From Blastocatellia bacterium (lineage in GTDB: Bacteria > Acidobacteriota > Blastocatellia > UBA7656): DNA of 6,083 nt. The notes beneath the pieces are model-generated. The model saw nothing but the letters and a program-made list of their open reading frames with translations. It ran no database searches and was not told where the DNA came from. The stretch lies in the NCBI GenBank assembly GCA_022615215.1, contig JAKEHD010000103.1, forward strand, positions 1 to 6,083, given 5' to 3'. Shown here one piece after another: positions 1 through 6,035 of this stretch (the first letter of the stretch is position 1; every line of letters starts with the position of its first letter). The position numbers and the translations under genes are program-made.

Positions 1-27
1 AACCATTGCCGCAAACAATCGCTTCAC
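1..27 (-). CDS. 5' end of the next gene, probably the ABC-2 type permease (partial)
   Basis: Nine codons are visible, read from a GTG start: Met-Lys-Arg-Leu-Phe-Ala-Ala-Met-Val. The rest lies beyond base 1. The start is supported by an AGGAG ribosome site six bases upstream and by a four-base GTGA overlap with the stop codon of the ATPase gene, a usual sign of translational coupling. A short basic start leading into a hydrophobic stretch is typical of ABC-2 type permeases, and single-domain exporter ATPases of this kind are normally followed by their permease. The start itself is seen in the sequence; the permease identity is inferred from context only. Confidence 0.6.
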
Positions 28-881
28 GATAAACTCCTGCCCGTCACGCTTATGAAGATGTCTTCGAGCGTTGCTTCCTGTGTGTGAATAGTCTGGACCT
101 TTTCGCCGCGGAGCAGTTTGAGAAAATCCGCGTTATCCCCAAGCCCGTCCATAGGAAACTCCCGTCTGGCCGTCAGACCCTCGTCGCGGTATTCGACTAT
201 GACCCGCGGCTCGCCGTATTTCAACTTCAACTCGCGCGGCGCGTCTATAAGCTTGAGTTCGCCATGCGCAATAAAGGCTATGCGGTCGCAAAGCTCGTCG
301 GCAACAGCCATATCGTGTGTGGTGAGAAAGATGGTTCTTCCTGCCTGCTTCTGCGCTTTGGCGATCTCTCTGATCCGTCGCGCATTCGAGGGATCGAGTC
401 CCGCCGTCGGCTCATCCCAGAAGAGGAGTTCAGGCTTGTTGAGCAGCGACCGGGCCACGGTCAGGCGATTCTTCATGCCTTTTGAAAACTGCGATACAAG
501 CAACTGCCCGTCTTCGCCTAGACCCACCATATCCAATAGAGCCTGCGGCGATTCTGTAGGGCCGCTGTAAAGCGCGCTGAAGTATGAAAGATTTTCCCTG
601 GCCGTGAGCTTGAGATAGTGATTGGGGATTTCAAAGGAGACGCCTATGCGCTCGTAATAGTCGGATTTCCAGGAGGCAAGGTCTTTGCCGAGCACCGAAA
701 CCGCTCCCTCGTAATTGCGCAACAGGCCGATCAGAATCTTCTGTGTAGTGGACTTTCCGGCTCCGCTAGGACCGAGGAAGCCGAATATCTCGCCTCGCTC
801 GATGCTGAAATTCAAGTCCTTGGCGGCAGGCGCGCTCGCTTTCGCATAAGTGAAGCTCATATTCTCCACTCTGATAACCAT
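24..881 (-). CDS. ABC transporter ATP-binding protein (DrrA/CcmA-like exporter ATPase)
   Basis: This is a cytoplasmic ATPase subunit that would drive a membrane permease to export an unknown substrate. The 285 residues hold a complete nucleotide-binding domain: Walker A GPSGAGKS at 37-44, signature FSKGMKNRL at 132-140, Walker B ELLFWDEPT at 151-159 with catalytic Glu157, D-loop GLDP at 161-164, and switch His189. The C-terminal region from about 220 ends in TLEDIFISVTGR, the usual tail of DrrA/CcmA-type export ATPases. Two deviations are the signature Ser-Lys-Gly-Met in place of Ser-Gly-Gly-Gln, and Glu84 where the Q-loop Gln normally sits; both occur in this broad exporter group. The ATG is preceded by AGAGGT, which overlaps the stop of a 72-codon ORF. 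The gene overlaps its downstream partner by GTGA. Family assignment is secure; the substrate (drug, lipid, peptide) cannot be told. Confidence 0.95.
   Translation of the reverse strand: MVIRVENMSFTYAKASAPAAKDLNFSIERGEIFGFLGPSGAGKSTTQKILIGLLRNYEGAVSVLGKDLASWKSDYYERIGVSFEIPNHYLKLTARENLSYFSALYSGPTESPQALLDMVGLGEDGQLLVSQFSKGMKNRLTVARSLLNKPELLFWDEPTAGLDPSNARRIREIAKAQKQAGRTIFLTTHDMAVADELCDRIAFIAHGELKLIDAPRELKLKYGEPRVIVEYRDEGLTARREFPMDGLGDNADFLKLLRGEKVQTIHTQEATLEDIFISVTGRSLS
34..38 (-). promoter_or_regulatory. Ribosome binding site of the downstream (permease) gene
   Basis: The minus strand reads AGGAG, then six bases, then GTG. The site lies within the last codons of the ATPase gene. It is what makes the GTG at 27 a believable start even though the gene is cut off. 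Confidence 0.6.
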
Positions 882-889
882 GTGGGTTT

Positions 890-895
890 ACCTCT
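890..895 (-). promoter_or_regulatory. Ribosome binding site of the ABC ATPase gene
   Basis: AGAGGT on the minus strand, eight bases before the ATG. It overlaps the TAG stop (894-896) of the preceding small ORF, so a ribosome finishing that ORF would end on this site. That suggests translational coupling. Confidence 0.6.
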
Positions 896-1112
896 ATATT
901 TCGACAATGAAAAGTATAGACGCGCAAGACTCGGTATTATGACAGAAGATTCGGAAAAAATCGGCCCTCGCAAGGCCAATCCCGATGAGGGTGCGAGGAG
1001 ACCGGCGATTGTTTGAGCCTACGGGCGCTATCTTGACATGGACAACCACTTGCGCGGCTATCGAACAGCCCGCGCTGATGACGTGAACCGATATGATGAA
1101 AATGTCGTTCAT
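894..1112 (-). CDS. Small ORF (72 aa), possible leader or small membrane protein ahead of the ABC operon
   Basis: I do not recognise this protein. The start is well supported: the minus strand has AAGGAGG five bases before ATG, the best ribosome site in the window. The stop lies 12 bases before the ATPase start. Residues 4-28 are hydrophobic and rich in Ile and Val (MNDIFIISVHVISAG at the start), interrupted by two His and one Gln, so a single membrane segment is possible. The second half is Arg-rich and looks less like a folded protein. An intrinsic-terminator-like hairpin (955-980) lies within the reading frame, which is odd for an ordinary gene but expected if the ORF is a translated leader. 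Alternatives are a real small membrane protein or the remnant of a decayed gene. A longer version starting upstream (to 1226) lacks an equally good ribosome site. Confidence 0.45.
   Translation of the reverse strand: MNDIFIISVHVISAGCSIAAQVVVHVKIAPVGSNNRRSPRTLIGIGLARADFFRIFCHNTESCASILFIVEI
955..980 (-). terminator. Intrinsic-terminator-like hairpin inside the leader ORF
   Basis: Read on the minus strand, ATTGGCC (980-974), a seven-base loop (973-967) and GGCCGAT (966-960) form a seven-pair stem with one G-T wobble. The T run continues to 955, six T in all. This is a plausible weak Rho-independent terminator. It ends about 75 bases before the ATPase start and lies inside the 72-codon ORF, so it would act as an attenuator of the exporter genes and not as an end-of-operon terminator. 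Confidence 0.45.
966..998 (-). promoter_or_regulatory. Candidate anti-terminator stem
   Basis: On the minus strand CCTCGCA (998-992) is perfectly complementary to TGCGAGG (972-966), a seven-pair stem with a 19-base loop. Its 3' arm takes up six loop bases and one stem base of the terminator hairpin at 955-980, and its loop contains the terminator's 5' arm. The two folds are therefore likely to compete. The complementarity is seen directly; a regulatory role is inferred. Confidence 0.3.
1052..1075 (-). promoter_or_regulatory. Strong GC-rich hairpin early in the leader ORF
   Basis: Minus strand GCGCGGGCT (1075-1067), a seven-base loop (1066-1060) and AGCCGCGC (1059-1052) form eight pairs with one bulged G. 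It falls around codons 13-21 of the small ORF. No T run follows, so it is not a terminator. It could serve as a pause hairpin ahead of the anti-terminator/terminator pair, or be incidental. Confidence 0.35.
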
Positions 1113-1339
1113 GTGATCCTCCTTCTGTATTGAATTTATTTGGTATCGACATTTTGAAACGTGAGGCACATGAACGGCAACTATAGAATTCAAGAAAATC
1201 TTTTTCTTAAGGACTATAGCAATCAAGGTATGTTCTTTAGCGCCATCGAATATTCATGCTTCAGTTTGCTAGGTGTTTGGAATTGGCAGATCGAGGATGA
1301 TACAGCCAGGATGAAATGCAAGATAAACCGCTTTGAGAA
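1113..1339. other. Gene-free stretch between brxL and the ABC operon
   Basis: These 227 bases hold no convincing gene on either strand. They are AT-rich compared with the flanking genes. No GC-rich hairpin with a T run follows the brxL stop. The only obvious inverted repeat is AT-rich (AAGAAAA at 1192-1198 with TTTTCTT at 1202-1208), too weak to call a terminator. The promoter for the leader and ABC genes presumably lies here on the minus strand, but I find no pair of hexamers close enough to consensus to mark. The 75-codon plus-strand frame at 1161-1388 runs into the end of brxL and looks spurious. Confidence 0.5.
1118..1124 (-). promoter_or_regulatory. Strong ribosome binding site of the 72-codon ORF
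   Basis: AAGGAGG on the minus strand, five bases before ATG at 1112. A near-consensus site at correct spacing in an otherwise non-coding stretch is the main reason for calling the small ORF translated. Confidence 0.6.
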
Positions 1340-3367
1340 TCAGTTGATCCCCAATGCCTTCATGGCAGCGGTCAGTGGATCGCCGTAGAAAACAGGATCG
1401 ACCCGCTCCACAATATCCGCTGAAACATCCAGAAAATGGCGCTTGTTCTCTATAGGGATCAGAGCGCGTCGGGCGCCGTTGTCCATACCCATCTGAAGTG
1501 GCTCGGCGAGAGAACGAACCGCCTTGATGTTCCCCTGAATACTTAGATCGCCCAGGATCAAAAGTCCTGGCAATGCCGGATGCTTTTTGATGATCGAGTA
1601 AATCGCCGCCACAAGCCCTATACCGGCATCGCACGAGACGTGGTTGCTCAACAAATCAATCGCTTCGACATGAAAATCTGTCGTGTCAACGGCCCGGCCA
1701 ATCCCCATCTCGACTTTGTGGCCCTGAACATAAGCAAAGGCTCTCTGGATCGATTCCTTCATCGTACTATCGATACCGCCCGCTATTTTCAGCCTTCCCG
1801 TGCCGGGCGAGCACCCAACTTCAAGCCTATACAGCCCTACCTTTCCCTGATCGTCCACTGACGCTGTGTAAACTGATCCGGGAGCAAGCGGGTCCGTAGA
1901 GATTAAATTGCGGCCTCCTTCTTCGGGCACACCCACAAATCGTTCATCACGAGTCTCATTGTCAATATAAGAGAATGATGTTTGATGGTATTCAAATGAT
2001 CCCATCTTCTTGAGTTGCTCCTTCACTCGTCGCCGGCCCTCCACTCCAAGCTCCACGAGTTCGGCTATCTCTTCCTTCGAAACTTCTCCATGCGGGTGGA
2101 TCAACTTGATCAGTCCCGCCACAGTTTTACGAACTGCCTTCACGTCACGAGCATTTAGGTGAGAGCCTAAAGAGAAATGATGATCTATCATCTCGGTAAA
2201 ATTATGGCGGCGTAGCTCTCTTAATGCCTCTGCCAGGTAATCCACGACGAATCCATAATGGTCTGTGAAAAATTCGATACGCATCTTTGGCACTTCCCAG
2301 CCGGGCACATAGAAATGCATCCGGTCGAGAAAGGCCATATCCTCTCGGATTATATCCGGCATAGGCGTAAAGAGATGCGACGACCTCACCATGACCTCGA
2401 CCGGCTGGTTCGTGTTTCCAAACAGCGCCATAGATGCTGTTCCCGACAATGCATCCTTCCCGCGAGCGAACGTCCCCGACTCGCAATAGGTCTTGAGCGT
2501 GGTGATGACCTCTTTCGGCATCTTTTGAAGGTCTGCTACCTCATCGAACGCCACAGCATCCCACAACCCAACAAGCCCCATCTTTCCGGTGGCCATGTTG
2601 TAAAAGAGGTTCGCCACCGTAGTTGGGCCTGTCAAAAGAATCACATAAGGCGAGAGTTCCTGATAAGCGTAGGATTTTCCCGTTCCTCGCGGTCCGAGCT
2701 CTACGAGGTTGAAATTCTGCTCACACAACGGAATCAGCCTCGCCAGAAAGAGCAGCTTTAGCCGCCGGTCAAAATGCGAAGGTTCCAGCCCCGTGCTGCG
2801 AACCAGTAGGTCTATCCACTCATCGGTAGTGAACTGAACGCGGCATTGCCGGTATTCTTCCAGGTCGAAGCTCGCAAGCTGTATAGGCTTTATATCGTCT
2901 ATCCAAAAGGGGCTTCGCTTTCCGGTCGCTGTTTCATCATATTCATGCCGTATGTTCACCTGAGCCCAGATGCCGCCCATCAGAAGCCTGTCGTATTCCC
3001 GGATGTAACGCTCAGGGATGTGGACGTATTTATGGCCGAAGTTCACGAATTCAGCCCAGTATTTGTCATCGTCCGATAGATACCGGACCTTAACTTTATC
3101 AATGAGAGTGTGCTTGCCTTTTTCACGAACCAGTGACTGTGCTTTGTTCGATTCATCCGGACGCACGAAGTTGTCGGCCAGCGTCGAATTGACCACTCTC
3201 AAACCTGCGTCAATAGCCACCGAATCATCAGTAGCGCAGTATTTGCCGAGCAGATATTCGAGAACGAAGACCGGAACATTTGCGCCGACCTTCACTTTCC
3301 TGACGAGATCCTTGCGCACTACTTTTCCGGCAAATACCGATGCGGCTTTTCGATCGAGTCCAGGCAT
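1340..3367 (-). CDS. brxL: BREX system protein BrxL (AAA+ ATPase with Lon-like C-terminal domain)
   Basis: BrxL is the distal protein of type 1 and type 4 BREX phage-defence systems, a DNA-associated AAA+ protein needed for full defence. The length, 675 residues, fits the family. The N-terminal region (about 1-190) is family-specific. The AAA+ core has Walker A GPRGTGKS at 225-232, Walker B AVAFDE at 271-276, sensor-1 LFGNTN at 315-320 and a probable arginine finger in FLDRMHF near Arg349. The C-terminal part, from about 535, has the layout of a Lon protease domain. Lys615 in GNIKAV aligns with the Lon catalytic Lys, but the Lon Ser position (PSAG) reads CDAG here, with Asp580. Proteolysis by a classic Ser-Lys dyad is therefore doubtful. 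The ATG is set by GAGGT overlapping the pglZ stop, 12 bases after that gene. It ends the visible BREX operon. Confidence 0.93.
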   Translation of the reverse strand: MPGLDRKAASVFAGKVVRKDLVRKVKVGANVPVFVLEYLLGKYCATDDSVAIDAGLRVVNSTLADNFVRPDESNKAQSLVREKGKHTLIDKVKVRYLSDDDKYWAEFVNFGHKYVHIPERYIREYDRLLMGGIWAQVNIRHEYDETATGKRSPFWIDDIKPIQLASFDLEEYRQCRVQFTTDEWIDLLVRSTGLEPSHFDRRLKLLFLARLIPLCEQNFNLVELGPRGTGKSYAYQELSPYVILLTGPTTVANLFYNMATGKMGLVGLWDAVAFDEVADLQKMPKEVITTLKTYCESGTFARGKDALSGTASMALFGNTNQPVEVMVRSSHLFTPMPDIIREDMAFLDRMHFYVPGWEVPKMRIEFFTDHYGFVVDYLAEALRELRRHNFTEMIDHHFSLGSHLNARDVKAVRKTVAGLIKLIHPHGEVSKEEIAELVELGVEGRRRVKEQLKKMGSFEYHQTSFSYIDNETRDERFVGVPEEGGRNLISTDPLAPGSVYTASVDDQGKVGLYRLEVGCSPGTGRLKIAGGIDSTMKESIQRAFAYVQGHKVEMGIGRAVDTTDFHVEAIDLLSNHVSCDAGIGLVAAIYSIIKKHPALPGLLILGDLSIQGNIKAVRSLAEPLQMGMDNGARRALIPIENKRHFLDVSADIVERVDPVFYGDPLTAAMKALGIN

Positions 3368-3376
3368 TACGTCAAT

Positions 3377-3382
3377 ACCTCA
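3377..3382 (-). promoter_or_regulatory. Ribosome binding site of brxL
   Basis: TGAGGT on the minus strand, nine bases before the brxL ATG. Its first three bases are the TGA stop of pglZ, so the two genes are probably translationally coupled and expressed as one message. Confidence 0.55.
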
Positions 3383-5968
3383 AATCGCTATGGTCATTTC
3401 TACATTCTCTAACTGAGACAACTTCGCTCCGCTCGTCGCATCCAGCAGTTGTACGGTAACGGTCTTTTGCGAAGTCTTTTCAGGTATCATCAAAGTTATC
3501 GTGTTCGGTTCTATAGTTCGAGGGTCATCTTCGGCCAGTCTGAGTTGCACGTCCCCTGTCCCCTCCTCGAATCCATAAGATGCGCTGATGGGAGTCGAGA
3601 TAATTTCATCTTTTGCCTTTATCTCCATGCGCACCTTTGGAGGCACCGGCTCATATAAACCGGCTGCCGTACCTATGACCTGAACGGAGAAGAATCGTGT
3701 GCTTATTTTCTGGCTGCCGGGGATCAGTTTCCATATCACTTCGCCTGCGAGCCTCTGGCCCTCGATCTTCTTAACCGTGAGGGTGATGACCGGAATGATC
3801 AATTCCTGTGGCGACAGCCCTCCGTGAAAATAGGCTTTTGCGCCTGCCTGCACCTTGAAGCAGCCGAAATTCCAGGGGGCTGCAATCTCCAACTCACCGC
3901 CAAGCCCGAAATCCGACAGACGAGCACGGAGATATGATGGATCAGCCGTCCCACCGCGCCCTACCCATACCCGGCGATGAAGGTCTGCCGTGTCTCCGCC
4001 GGGCGCATCTATCTTCATTCCGCTCTCCAACTCGTCGCCGAACAAATATCCATGATCTGCCGCGATAATGATAGCCTTCACTCCTTCCTTTCTGAGAGTC
4101 CGAATCCCTCGCCCCAGTTGGTGGAGTACATCATCCATGTAACGGCGAGCCAGATGCAGGTTCTCTTCTTCGCCCAGGCTGTCTATTTCCTGAGAGGTCA
4201 CAAGGACCAGACCCGCATCACGAATCCCATCCTGTATTCTCTTTTTCGGTTTGGGCAGTAGATCATCGAGTTTGGCGTCGAAGACTTCCGCGTCGGCGTT
4301 GGCCTTCAGGAATTTTACGCGGTCTTTCCGGTCCTTGATGATGGTTCCTTTGATTTCAAACCCCAGCTTGCTTTTCGCTACAGGAGCTATGCCGGGGGAT
4401 TCCTGCGCTCCGGGGAGAAGCGCGGCCATGCCTATCTCGGTTATAGTTGGAACCGTCGCTATTGCAGGCTCGATTTTTACATCGAATTCCGGTGAAAGAG
4501 TTTCAGCCAGTTCGCAAGCCATCTCGTATCGCAGGGCATCCACCCATACATAAGCCGTCTTCTCTTCAGCAACCTGCGGTTTCACCTTCTTCTCAAATAT
4601 TTCTACCTGCCGCAGCGCGCCGGGCATTCGAAACCTGTTTTTTTGATAGCTCCTCAAGAAATGTTCCGCCATTGCAGAGGCTACTTCCATGTATCGGCTC
4701 CTGGCCTTCAATATAAGCTGTTCCAGTGCCTTATGACTTTCATTCAAATCGAAGTCGAAGTTATGATACCGCCGCTCCATGTGCCTGTGGTGCCTGTCGA
4801 GTAAAGACCAGGGACGGTCGCTTTCGGTGTAAGCGTTGAATATGTCTCCGACCTCCGGCGAAGAGTTTTTTATTTCCTTCTCTATTCGGTCGGCTTCAAT
4901 CATCAGTTGCCCGCACACGCCTGTCAGCGCCCATCGAGCCTGTACGTCGGGCATCTGCTCCGACCAGAAACCGGACTGCCTGTTCTTTGCCGTTTCCACC
5001 AGTTCGTCCGTAGCCCTGTCTGACAGCGCAGCCTCGATGTGTCGTTGAAGCATCCGCTCCACTTCAAGGAAAGTTTCGACGCCTGCAATCTGATCCTGAT
5101 TGAAATCGAGCGCCTGCAATCCAAGCTCTTTAGCAACTCTGAGAGAGTGAGCGACATAGCTTTCGCCCAGGTCGCGCTTGAATCGCCAGTTCCTCGTCAG
5201 GGTGACGCAGGATTCACGGGCCGCCGGTCTTGATGCGATTTTGACTGTGGCTAACTGAGAAGGGATTTCTCCCCGGAGGTTTACTATCAGGTCAGCGGCG
5301 AGAATGTGACGCGCCAGTCGCGCTCGCCAATCATCCAGACTCTCTCCGTCCGGCAATTCAACCTCGAATGCGCTTTCGAGCAGAACAGCAAGTTCGCGGG
5401 CCGCTTCACGGCTGTTGATTTTTGCGTCCAGGCTCTCTTTGGAAAGAAAGGCCAGGGCGACTTCCTGGGGATTGCCTGTCTCGAATATGACCGACACGAC
5501 GCCCTTCGTTATGCCTTCGCCTTTTTCGGCCAGCTTGTTGAGATCATCCAATCCAAGCTTCCCCGCTTCTACCTGCTTTTCAATAGAAGTAGCCGTCTCT
5601 TCGCCGACTATGGGCTTCAAGGCGTTGCGAGCGATTATCGAGAGCCTCGTATTTCGCGCGGGCGGCTGCTGACCGGGTTTCATAACCACCCCGGCGACCT
5701 CTGCTTCGATCAGTGCATTGTGTGTAGCTTCGTGGTCCATCGGCACATAGATGACCAGTCGCGGCGGGCTTGCCGCTCCCATCAAGGGTTCGATCTCGTT
5801 TCGCAGAGCAAAGAAGCTTCCCTCATAGCGCGCTATTTTCGTATTCGGGAGGCTCAGGTTATCTACTATGTCCGAGTAATGCTTTTCCGGGTCGAACCAG
5901 AGCACAAGGCGGCGGTCGTCCACCTGCTTTGAAATCATACTGCGAAGATAATCAGTTACGATGTCCAT
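3380..5968 (-). CDS. pglZ: BREX system phosphatase-fold protein PglZ
   Basis: PglZ is the core protein shared by all BREX types. Its central domain belongs to the alkaline phosphatase superfamily and probably acts as a metal-dependent phosphodiesterase or phosphatase within the defence complex. The 862 residues match the length of BREX type 1 PglZ proteins. The start LVLWFDPEKHY (21-31) resembles the N-terminal signature of the family. The PglZ core shows YVWVDALRYEMA at 473-484 (metal ligand Asp477), VPTITEIGMAALLPG at 506-520 (candidate nucleophile Thr508 or Thr510), IIIAADHGYLFGDE at 633-646 (Asp638, His639) and FHGGLSPQELIIPV at 714-727 (His715). All metal-site motifs look intact. Residues after about 740 are beta-rich and form a separate accessory domain. 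The ATG has only a weak ribosome site (AAGG, ten bases upstream) behind a strong CG hairpin. It is followed after 12 bases by brxL. Confidence 0.94.
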   Translation of the reverse strand: MDIVTDYLRSMISKQVDDRRLVLWFDPEKHYSDIVDNLSLPNTKIARYEGSFFALRNEIEPLMGAASPPRLVIYVPMDHEATHNALIEAEVAGVVMKPGQQPPARNTRLSIIARNALKPIVGEETATSIEKQVEAGKLGLDDLNKLAEKGEGITKGVVSVIFETGNPQEVALAFLSKESLDAKINSREAARELAVLLESAFEVELPDGESLDDWRARLARHILAADLIVNLRGEIPSQLATVKIASRPAARESCVTLTRNWRFKRDLGESYVAHSLRVAKELGLQALDFNQDQIAGVETFLEVERMLQRHIEAALSDRATDELVETAKNRQSGFWSEQMPDVQARWALTGVCGQLMIEADRIEKEIKNSSPEVGDIFNAYTESDRPWSLLDRHHRHMERRYHNFDFDLNESHKALEQLILKARSRYMEVASAMAEHFLRSYQKNRFRMPGALRQVEIFEKKVKPQVAEEKTAYVWVDALRYEMACELAETLSPEFDVKIEPAIATVPTITEIGMAALLPGAQESPGIAPVAKSKLGFEIKGTIIKDRKDRVKFLKANADAEVFDAKLDDLLPKPKKRIQDGIRDAGLVLVTSQEIDSLGEEENLHLARRYMDDVLHQLGRGIRTLRKEGVKAIIIAADHGYLFGDELESGMKIDAPGGDTADLHRRVWVGRGGTADPSYLRARLSDFGLGGELEIAAPWNFGCFKVQAGAKAYFHGGLSPQELIIPVITLTVKKIEGQRLAGEVIWKLIPGSQKISTRFFSVQVIGTAAGLYEPVPPKVRMEIKAKDEIISTPISASYGFEEGTGDVQLRLAEDDPRTIEPNTITLMIPEKTSQKTVTVQLLDATSGAKLSQLENVEMTIAI

Positions 5969-5989
5969 ATCAAGTCGGCCTTTTTCTAT

Positions 5990-6027
5990 AAACGCGCGCG
6001 CGTTTTCTAAAACGCGCGCGCGCGTTT
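5990..6027. repeat. Alternating (CG)5 / (CG)6 inverted repeat in the gap before pglZ
   Basis: AAA-(CG)5-TTTT (5990-6006), the two bases CT, and AAAA-(CG)6-TTT (6009-6027). Each unit is itself a palindrome and the two are inverted copies of each other. The transcript can fold into one long hairpin of about 16 pairs with a two-base bulge, or into two short ones. A further (CG)3 lies at 6029-6034. No proper T run follows on the minus strand (TTTATAG), so a simple terminator is unlikely. Alternating CG tracts are known to adopt Z-DNA under negative supercoiling and to be prone to slippage. In its place between two co-directional BREX-region genes it could modulate or process the operon message; this is inference. 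Confidence 0.7.
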
Positions 6028-6035
6028 CCGCGCGA

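Noticed and set aside
913..918. Minus-strand TATACT, a possible -10 box 32 bases before the ABC ATPase start
   Set aside because: The -35 position reads CATAAT and there is no TGn extension, so a promoter cannot be supported. It also lies inside the small ORF.
1033..1061. Plus-strand TTGACA (1033-1038), a perfect -35 hexamer
   Set aside because: The hexamer 17 bases later is GGCTAT, a poor -10, and no plus-strand gene follows. Probably chance.
937..1152. 71-codon minus-strand ORF in a second frame over the leader region
   Set aside because: It starts upstream of the strong AAGGAGG site, which is spaced for the ATG at 1112 in another frame. Its translation (His-, Arg- and Ser-rich) looks non-coding.
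1192..1208. Inverted repeat AAGAAAA / TTTTCTT as a brxL terminator
   Set aside because: All but two of the 14 stem bases are A or T, the loop is three bases, and there is no separate T run. It is too weak and is about 130 bases past the brxL stop.
1161..1388. 75-codon plus-strand ORF between brxL and the ABC operon
   Set aside because: It has no good ribosome site, overlaps the 3' end of brxL on the other strand, and its second half is the antisense of brxL coding sequence.
5306..5932. 208-codon open frame on the plus strand
   Set aside because: It lies wholly opposite pglZ, whose protein has clear family motifs; the plus-strand translation shows no recognisable domain. It is a shadow frame, as are the plus-strand frames at 118-570, 2258-2761, 3018-3416 and 4251-4553.
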